Source: an uncultured Aliiroseovarius sp. (GTDB lineage Bacteria; Pseudomonadota; Alphaproteobacteria; Rhodobacterales; Rhodobacteraceae). Taken from it: a stretch of 8,877 nt of DNA. Where the stretch lies: positions 1-8,877 of the forward strand of contig CALJDH010000136.1 in assembly GCA_938023895.1 (NCBI GenBank), read 5' to 3'. Shown piece after piece: positions 1-4,389 of this stretch (position 1 is its first letter; every line of letters starts with the position of its first letter). The position numbers and the translations under genes were made by a program. The notes beneath the pieces are model-generated. The model saw only the letters and a list, made by a program, of their open reading frames with translations, was not told the DNA's origin and did no database searches.

Positions 1-428
1 TTGGCGATCAGGGCGGTGGCATAGGCGCGCGGATAGCCCTGTTTCTCCATCTCGGGGATCAGAAGCGGGCCGATCGCGGCCACGCCGGTCAAGCCCGAGC
101 CAGAGATCGCACCGATCAGCGCACAGGATACGGTCGCCACCACGCCCAGCCCGCCACGCAGGTGGCCGATGAAGATGTTGACGAAGTTCAGAAGACTGGC
201 CGCGATGCCCGACACGGACATGATCGTCCCTGCCAACACGAACAGTGGGATGGCCAGCAGAACCGGGTTGCCCAGCTGCTGAAAGCCCCACAGCATGTTG
301 CCTTTCATGACAACGTCTCCGGCGAAATACATCACCATCAACCCGCCCCCGAAACAATAAGGCAGCGGCACGCCAAGGGTCAGCAGGATGACCAGAACCA
401 GAACGGCAAGAAGTGCGATTTCAACCAT
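1..428 (-). CDS. dctM: TRAP transporter large permease DctM (partial, C-terminus outside window)
   Basis: This is the large membrane subunit of a tripartite ATP-independent periplasmic (TRAP) transporter, which carries the Na+-driven translocation pathway in the inner membrane. Only the first 142 residues are visible; the gene runs off the left edge. Family landmarks seen: a hydrophobic N-terminal helix (residues 3-20), LLAIPLFVLAGTIM (57-70), GHLRGGL (88-94), GAISGSGLTGVAAIG (106-120) and the GYPRAYATAL segment (131-140), all in the usual DctM order. The ATG lies one base past the dctQ stop codon (TGA-T-ATG). A good Shine-Dalgarno GAGGAA sits at 441-436 inside the end of dctQ, 7 nt upstream, so the two are translationally coupled. 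A full-length protein would be about 425-440 residues. The substrate cannot be told from the permease. Confidence 0.94.
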   Translation of the reverse strand, partial: MVEIALLAVLVLVILLTLGVPLPYCFGGGLMVMYFAGDVVMKGNMLWGFQQLGNPVLLAIPLFVLAGTIMSVSGIAASLLNFVNIFIGHLRGGLGVVATVSCALIGAISGSGLTGVAAIGPLLIPEMEKQGYPRAYATALIA

Positions 429-429
429 A

Positions 430-912
430 TCAGGATTCCTCGGTCGGGGTGGTGGGGCTGAACAGCACGATCAGGTGCTTGATCAGGTGCCATGCGGTGA
501 AGATCATCATCAGGACCATGCCGGTCATCAGCGCCACATCGACATAGAAGGTGGGCAGGTACAGCGTGGGGCTCTCGCGCCAGACGCGGATCGAGTATTT
601 GGTGAAATCCCACGCCCAGGTTGTCAGCCAGATGCCGATAGTCAGGCTGATAATCTCGCCGATCACCGCCAGCACCTGATGCTGCTTCGTGGATGACAGA
701 AAGATTTCCAGCACATTGGCGCGGATGTGGGTGTTCTCGCGCGAGGCATTCACAGCGCCCAGCATGTAAAGCCACATCGTTGGGTAAAGCAGGCTTTCCT
801 CAAGCCCCATCACCGGGATTTCCAGCACATAGCGGGTGATCACCTGTACGAACTGACCCAGCGCGACGACGCAGATCAGAACGGTCAGAATGATACTGGC
901 AAAGCGGTCCAT
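430..912 (-). CDS. dctQ: TRAP transporter small permease DctQ
   Basis: This is the small membrane subunit of the TRAP transporter, 160 residues, normal for the family. Four membrane segments are predictable at about residues 5-27, 40-56, 83-103 and 125-148. DctQ hallmarks are visible: VITRYVL (24-30), EES (38-40), the W in MWLYMLGAVNA (46-56), and H62 following SREN. I start it at the ATG at 912 because AGGAGA (923-918) precedes it by 5 nt. A longer in-frame reading from TTG at 930 would translate through that ribosome-binding site and adds no conserved residues. It is first in its operon and is followed at once by dctM. No DctP receptor gene lies upstream, where it is often found; the upstream DNA leads to a divergent LysR gene. 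The receptor may lie downstream of dctM outside the window. Confidence 0.94.
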   Translation of the reverse strand: MDRFASIILTVLICVVALGQFVQVITRYVLEIPVMGLEESLLYPTMWLYMLGAVNASRENTHIRANVLEIFLSSTKQHQVLAVIGEIISLTIGIWLTTWAWDFTKYSIRVWRESPTLYLPTFYVDVALMTGMVLMMIFTAWHLIKHLIVLFSPTTPTEES

Positions 913-927
913 TGTGTTCTCCTGTGG

Positions 928-946
928 CAATCCGGGCTTCGGATTG
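928..946 (-). promoter_or_regulatory. 5' leader stem-loop just before the dctQ ribosome-binding site
   Basis: On the minus strand the sequence CAATCCG-aagcc-CGGATTG is a perfect 7-bp inverted repeat with a 5-nt loop. It ends four bases before the AGGAGA Shine-Dalgarno of dctQ. In the mRNA it would form a small stem-loop beside the ribosome-binding site, so it could affect translation or mRNA stability. There is no following U-tract, so a terminator is unlikely. The pairing is read directly from the sequence; the function is inferred. Confidence 0.4.
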
Positions 947-958
947 ACGTTACGTTAA
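944..958. promoter_or_regulatory. Candidate LysR-type operator (TTGACG-TTA-CGTTAA)
   Basis: An imperfect dyad, TTGACG and CGTTAA around a TTA spacer, contains T-N11-A (945-957), the classic core of LysR-family binding sites. It lies between dctQ and the divergent lysR gene, where the regulator would be expected to bind. A second, purely symmetrical element, TTTTG-N6-CAAAA, lies at 965-980. Neither can be assigned without binding data; one short dyad in AT-rich DNA is weak evidence. Confidence 0.3.
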
Positions 959-996
959 GGATGTTTTTGAGAACCCAAAAGGTCAAAGCGATTAAA

Positions 997-1025
997 TTGA
1001 TATTTGGATAAGGTTGCTTTATAGG
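997..1025 (+). promoter_or_regulatory. Candidate sigma-70 promoter of the first lysR gene
   Basis: TTGATA (997-1002) and TATAGG (1020-1025) are separated by 17 bases, the optimal spacing. They would start transcription near 1032, about 18 bases before the lysR ATG at 1050. That leaves a short leader holding the AGAGG ribosome-binding site (1035-1039). Only sequence similarity to the consensus supports it. Confidence 0.35.
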
Positions 1026-1049
1026 TGAGGGAAAAGAGGCGTAAAATCA

Positions 1050-1970
1050 ATGACTCCGAACATTAGCATCCGACAACTTCAGGCTTTTCGCGAGGTGATG
1101 CGCAGCGGATCCGTCTCGGAAGCAGCACGAATCCTTGGCCGCACGCAGCCTGCGGTCAGTGCGTTGATTGCAAACCTCGAGGCCGAATTGCAGCTATCGC
1201 TGTTCCGCCGTCAAAAGGGACGGATGGAACCCACGCCCGAGGCACAATTCTTCGCCGGCGAGACCGAGGAGATCCTAGATCGTCTGACCCTCTCCACCCG
1301 TACGATGAGCGAGATTGGCGCGCTGACCAAAGGCCGCTTGAACATCGCCTGCATGCCCGCTGCCGCCAACATGCTGATGCCGCAAATGCTGGGTGAGTTC
1401 CTTCAGGACAAGCCTGACGTACATGCCTCGTTGATGATGCGAGCGTCATCGACAGTCACCAAGTGGATCACCTCGCAGCAATACGACATCGGGCTGGCCG
1501 AAACCCCGACCCCAAACCCGGCGTTGGACATGCAGGATTTCAAGCTGGAATGCATGTGCGCCATTCCGCGTGACGACCCGATTGCAGAACTTGACCAGAT
1601 TGATGCGCGCACATTGGATGGCAAACCTATGGCCGCCCTTCAAGAAGGCCACCCCAACCTTGCTGCCACGAAACGCGCCTTTGCGGATCAGGGTGCCGAG
1701 TTCGCGCACCGGTTCGAGCTGCGCACCTTCCAGCCCGCCTTGATCCTTGTGGAAAAGGGACTGTGCTATTGCGTCTGCGACCCGATCTCGGTCGCGGGGT
1801 ACAAAAAGCAAACGCCGAAACCCCACCCGATCGTGTTCCGACCTTTCCGGCCGCTGGTCTCGCTGGATGTCTCGATCTTGATGCCCGCGCACCGCCCAGC
1901 ATCAAAGCTGGCGACGGCCTTTGCCCAGATCCTCGGCGCAGAGTTGGATCGGCTGGCTGGACAAAGGTGA
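1050..1970 (+). CDS. LysR-family transcriptional regulator (divergent from dctQM)
   Basis: This is a LysR-type regulator of 306 residues, the normal family length. The N-terminal winged helix-turn-helix spans roughly residues 5-65: SVSEAARILG (21-30) forms the first HTH helix and RTQPAVSALIANLE (31-44) the recognition helix, followed by the linker helix ending near 90. The periplasmic-binding-protein-like effector domain begins at GRLNIACMP (95-103) and runs to the end. An AGAGG at 1035-1039 precedes the ATG by 10 nt. The gene is divergent from dctQ, the usual arrangement for a LysR regulator and its target, so control of dctQM is the best guess. It closely resembles the second LysR gene at 2130-3092 along the whole length. 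Unusual features are the cysteine clusters ECMC (C168, C170) and LCYCVC (C239, C241, C243) in the effector domain. The inducer is unknown. Confidence 0.94.
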   Translation: MTPNISIRQLQAFREVMRSGSVSEAARILGRTQPAVSALIANLEAELQLSLFRRQKGRMEPTPEAQFFAGETEEILDRLTLSTRTMSEIGALTKGRLNIACMPAAANMLMPQMLGEFLQDKPDVHASLMMRASSTVTKWITSQQYDIGLAETPTPNPALDMQDFKLECMCAIPRDDPIAELDQIDARTLDGKPMAALQEGHPNLAATKRAFADQGAEFAHRFELRTFQPALILVEKGLCYCVCDPISVAGYKKQTPKPHPIVFRPFRPLVSLDVSILMPAHRPASKLATAFAQILGAELDRLAGQR

Positions 1971-1977
1971 CATTCCG

Positions 1978-2001
1978 GATTCGGGGGAACCCGGTCGAAT
2001 C
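1978..2001. terminator. Possible weak terminator hairpin after the first lysR gene
   Basis: GATTCG (1978-1983) and CGAATC (1996-2001) form a perfect 6-bp stem enclosing 12 bases in which GGG and CCC can also face each other. It starts 7 bases after the lysR stop codon. No T-run follows, so it is a weak candidate. The rest of the convergent gap up to 2129 shows no clear gene. It holds only a bulged hairpin (2060-2079) and a 9-base direct repeat GCCCATACG at 2021 and 2046. Confidence 0.25.
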
Positions 2002-2129
2002 GTGAGCACATCTCTATAATGCCCATACGCCTGATGAAGATTGCAGCCCATACGTCTTGTCTTGCTGGGATTGGCAGACTTGGCCTTGTCAGCTGAGGTA
2101 GGTCCCGGAATAAATGTACAAAGGACTGA

Positions 2130-3092
2130 TTAGGGATCTGGAACGGGATCTGCTGGCATAAAGCTGGGATTGGCGCCGACTTGTGACAGCAACTCCATGA
2201 CTTCGGCGCGCCAGCCGTCTTTTACCATCCGAGCGAGCTGTGACATGGGCCGAAAGATCGGAGACACGATCGTGTACCTGTATCGAAACCCTTGTTTCAT
2301 CCTGCGAAATACAACTTGGCCATCGCTTAGATTGATCGATTGCTCGGTCACCGCCGTCAGGGGATCGACTACGGACAGGCAATGACCGGCGCTGATAAAC
2401 GGCATGATTGGCAGGAAGAACTGGCAATCCAGCACGACGTTGGCGGTGCAGCCTGCATCGTTCAACGCCTTAACGGTTTTCTGATGCGAATGATGCGTGG
2501 ATTGCAGAAGCCCCAATGGAAGATTGTCCAAGTCCTGCCAGTCGATCTCGTCTTTCGCAGCAAGGTCGTGATCCTTGGGCATGGCGCAAAAACAGTCTGC
2601 CGAAATCGTTTCTTGCCGAAATGTCGTCGTTGATGCCTCGCGTCCAATCATATCTGCGAACCCAAAATCCAACCCTTGGGTCGCCGCCAGCTCGCGGATC
2701 TGAGGGGACGTGCGCGAGGACAACGAGATGCGGACATCTGGCGTCTCTCCGATCACGCGGCTGATATAGCGGGGAAACAGATAGTTCGACGGGCCCGGCA
2801 TCGACGCCACGTTCAGGCTGCCACTCTGCCCGTTGATCAGGCTTTTCATCGTGTCGGCCACGTTTGACAGGCGATTCAGGATGTCATCCGATTCTGCGTG
2901 CAGATAGTGTGCCTCGGGAACTGGAAGCAATTGCCGCCCGCGTCTTTCGAATAGTTTTAGCCCCAAGGCCTCTTCCAGAGATCGAATTGCAAGGCTTACC
3001 GCAGGTTGTGTCCGACCCAGCTTTTCCGCCGCTTCCGAGAGGGTGGCGGACTCCATCACGGCCCTGAAGGCTGTCAGTTGAGTCAAATTCAT
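2130..3092 (-). CDS. LysR-family transcriptional regulator (divergent from the TAXI TRAP operon)
   Basis: This is a second LysR-type regulator, 320 residues from the chosen start. The winged helix-turn-helix covers about residues 1-60, with TLSEAAEKLG (17-26) and recognition helix RTQPAVSLAIRSLE (27-40). It is followed by a linker helix and the effector-binding domain from SLNVASMPG (92-100). I chose the ATG at 3092 because the HTH begins there, as in relatives. The upstream in-frame ATG at 3137 has no ribosome-binding site and overlaps the candidate -10 box. It is divergent from the TAXI operon at 3278 and so probably controls it. It aligns along its length with the first LysR protein: shared GRTQPAVS, SMPG/CMPA, the C-x-C before a proline (C167, C169) and the VDP/CDP turn near 242-243. 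It ends in a proline-rich tail (PADPVPDP). Inducer unknown, plausibly the imported substrate. Confidence 0.94.
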   Translation of the reverse strand: MNLTQLTAFRAVMESATLSEAAEKLGRTQPAVSLAIRSLEEALGLKLFERRGRQLLPVPEAHYLHAESDDILNRLSNVADTMKSLINGQSGSLNVASMPGPSNYLFPRYISRVIGETPDVRISLSSRTSPQIRELAATQGLDFGFADMIGREASTTTFRQETISADCFCAMPKDHDLAAKDEIDWQDLDNLPLGLLQSTHHSHQKTVKALNDAGCTANVVLDCQFFLPIMPFISAGHCLSVVDPLTAVTEQSINLSDGQVVFRRMKQGFRYRYTIVSPIFRPMSQLARMVKDGWRAEVMELLSQVGANPSFMPADPVPDP

Positions 3093-3135
3093 AAATGTAT
3101 CCAGTGCCTTAGCGGACTTATGCTTTGCTTCCCAC

Positions 3136-3165
3136 ATTGTATAAGCTAAACTTAGAAAAACCCAA
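3136..3165 (-). promoter_or_regulatory. Candidate promoter of the second lysR gene with embedded LysR box
   Basis: Read on the minus strand, TTGGGT (3165-3160) and TACAAT (3141-3136) are separated by 18 bases and would start transcription near 3129, upstream of the ATG at 3092. The perfect dyad TAAG-N5-CTTA (3142-3154, a T-N11-A LysR box) fills the spacer between these two boxes. A regulator bound there would block its own promoter, the usual LysR autoregulation, while also sitting upstream of the divergent TAXI operon. The dyad and spacing are seen; the role is inferred. Confidence 0.4.
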
Positions 3166-3167
3166 GA

Positions 3168-3188
3168 TAATAAAATTTGTTTTTATTA
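3168..3188. repeat. AT-rich inverted repeat in the lysR/TAXI divergent region
   Basis: TAATAAAA (3168-3175) and TTTTATTA (3181-3188) form a perfect 8-bp dyad around TTTGT. It lies in the most AT-rich part of the divergent intergenic region, 13 bases from the T-N11-A box. It could be a second regulator contact site, an intrinsically bent segment, or simply low-complexity AT DNA. A 10-base perfect palindrome, CAGCATGCTG, follows at 3197-3206. Confidence 0.3.
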
Positions 3189-3223
3189 AACCTGTGCAGC
3201 ATGCTGTTTGAATAATTTCATCA

Positions 3224-3253
3224 AAGACCCGGTGGGAACGCTTTCCGGGTCTT
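3224..3253 (+). promoter_or_regulatory. 5' leader stem-loop upstream of the TAXI receptor gene
   Basis: AAGACCCGG (3224-3232) and CCGGGTCTT (3245-3253) form a perfect, GC-rich 9-bp stem with a 12-nt loop. It ends 13 bases before the AGGAG ribosome-binding site (3267-3271) of the receptor gene. Only TTGTG follows, not a U-run, so a leader stabiliser or translational control element is more likely than a full intrinsic terminator. Attenuation cannot be excluded. Confidence 0.5.
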
Positions 3254-3277
3254 GTGAACGACCAACAGGAGCGAATG

Positions 3278-4288
3278 ATGACACTGATGAAAAGTCTTGG
3301 TGGTGCGGTGCTAGCCGCATCTGTGATGACCGGATCGGCCTTTGCGCAGGATCCCAGTTTTTTCCGGATCGGCACCGGAAGCGCGGGTGGCACTTACTTC
3401 CCGATCGGCGGCACCATTGCCAACGGTATTTCCAGCCCTCCGGGCTCGCGTCCCTGCGACCAAGGCGGCCAGTGTGGCGTGCCGGGCCTGATCGCAATTG
3501 CACAATCGACCACCGCGTCGGTGTTCAACAACACGGCCGTACAGAATGGCGAGCTGGAGGCCGGGATGGCCGCTGCCGACGTGACCCGGTCGATGTATCT
3601 GGGCGAGGGCAAGTTCGACGGCAAGCCGCACCCCAAGCTGCGCATCGTTGCGAACCTGTACCCCGAAGATCTGCACCTTGTGCTGCCCAAGGGCAAATCC
3701 CTGAGCGATCTGGGCGATCTGGAAGGTAAGCGCGTTGGCATCGCTCAGGCCGGTTCTGGCACACAGGTTGCTGTTCTGCAGATGCTGAACGCGTGGGGCG
3801 TGACCCGCGACAACATGGACGAGGCCGAGCTGAACAACAGCCAATCGGCGGAACGTCTGGCTGACGGTCAGCTGGATGGCTATTTCTACGCGGCAGGTTG
3901 GCCCGTTTCGGCCATGGTTCAGCTTTCCACCACCAAAGGCATGGAACTGCACAGCTTCTCGGATGAAGATCTTGCCAAGATCAACGAGATCATTCCGGCA
4001 TACATCCCCTCGCAAATCCCCGCTGGCGTTTATGAAGGCGTGGATTATGAGGTGAAAACACCGGCGGTCTCGGCCCTGTTGGTCGTATCCTCGGACCTGT
4101 CGGACGAGTTGGTTTACGGCATCACGCAGGCGCTGTGGAATGACAATACCCGCAAGCTGCTGGACAACGGCCACGCCAAAGGCAAGCAGATCACGCTGGA
4201 AACCGCGCTTGATGGCGTCGCGGCCTTGGGCGTGCCGCTGCATCCGGGCGCCGAGAAGTTCTATAAAGAAGCAGGTGCTTTGAACTAA
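3278..4288 (+). CDS. TRAP transporter solute receptor, TAXI family
   Basis: This is the periplasmic substrate-binding protein of a TAXI-type TRAP transporter. It captures the solute and delivers it to the membrane permease encoded next. Length is 336 residues, typical for the family. A Sec signal peptide covers residues 1-23, with cleavage expected after AFA. The mature protein opens with FFRIGTGSAGGTYFPIGG (28-45), the TAXI signature. It then shows QCGVPGLIAIAQS, NLYPEDLHLV, GKRVGIAQAGSGTQ, the IPAGVYEGVDYEV segment and the C-terminal PLHPGAEKFYKEAG. The ATG at 3278 is preferred because AGGAG (3267-3271) lies 6 nt upstream; ATG at 3275 is equally possible in frame and GTG at 3254 unlikely. 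Cysteines at residues 60 and 66 could form a disulfide in the periplasm. TAXI receptors of known specificity include glutamate/glutamine binders, but the substrate here is not determined. Confidence 0.95.
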   Translation: MTLMKSLGGAVLAASVMTGSAFAQDPSFFRIGTGSAGGTYFPIGGTIANGISSPPGSRPCDQGGQCGVPGLIAIAQSTTASVFNNTAVQNGELEAGMAAADVTRSMYLGEGKFDGKPHPKLRIVANLYPEDLHLVLPKGKSLSDLGDLEGKRVGIAQAGSGTQVAVLQMLNAWGVTRDNMDEAELNNSQSAERLADGQLDGYFYAAGWPVSAMVQLSTTKGMELHSFSDEDLAKINEIIPAYIPSQIPAGVYEGVDYEVKTPAVSALLVVSSDLSDELVYGITQALWNDNTRKLLDNGHAKGKQITLETALDGVAALGVPLHPGAEKFYKEAGALN

Positions 4289-4289
4289 C

Positions 4290-4351
4290 GTTCTGACCCT
4301 CCCCCCAGAACACCTCCGGCCGGGCGGCATTCGACAGATCGGTGCCGCCCG
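4290..4351 (+). terminator. Two tandem stem-loops between receptor and permease genes (attenuator or mRNA stabiliser)
   Basis: Two perfect inverted repeats lie directly after the receptor stop codon. The first is GTTCTG (4290-4295) with CAGAAC (4306-4311), 6 bp. The second is CGGGCGGCA (4321-4329) with TGCCGCCCG (4343-4351), 9 bp, very GC-rich, with a 13-nt loop. Neither is followed by a U-run; the permease start is only 38 bases beyond. In solute-binding-protein operons such structures commonly protect the receptor mRNA 3' end or partly stop transcription, so that receptor outnumbers permease. That role is inferred here. Confidence 0.55.
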
Positions 4352-4389
4352 TGCCACCTTCTACAAGATTGACAGTAGGAACAGACGCC

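Noticed and set aside
913..930. Upstream TTG start for dctQ
   Set aside because: The extra six codons encode the ribosome-binding site itself, and the ATG at 912 has ideal spacing.
2021..2054. 9-base direct repeat GCCCATACG between the two lysR genes
   Set aside because: Only two short copies, no symmetry and no nearby mobile-element feature; can easily occur by chance.
2090..2097. Palindrome TCAGCTGA between the convergent lysR genes
   Set aside because: An 8-base palindrome is expected by chance in a window of this size and nothing around it suggests a site.
3254..3277. Upstream GTG start for the TAXI receptor
   Set aside because: It would translate through the AGGAG ribosome-binding site and add a charged stretch in front of the signal peptide; ATG at 3278 (or 3275) fits better.
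3311..4357. A 348-codon open frame on the minus strand opposite the TAXI receptor
   Set aside because: The plus-strand frame has a signal peptide, ribosome-binding site and full TAXI family motifs; the minus-strand product has no family features.
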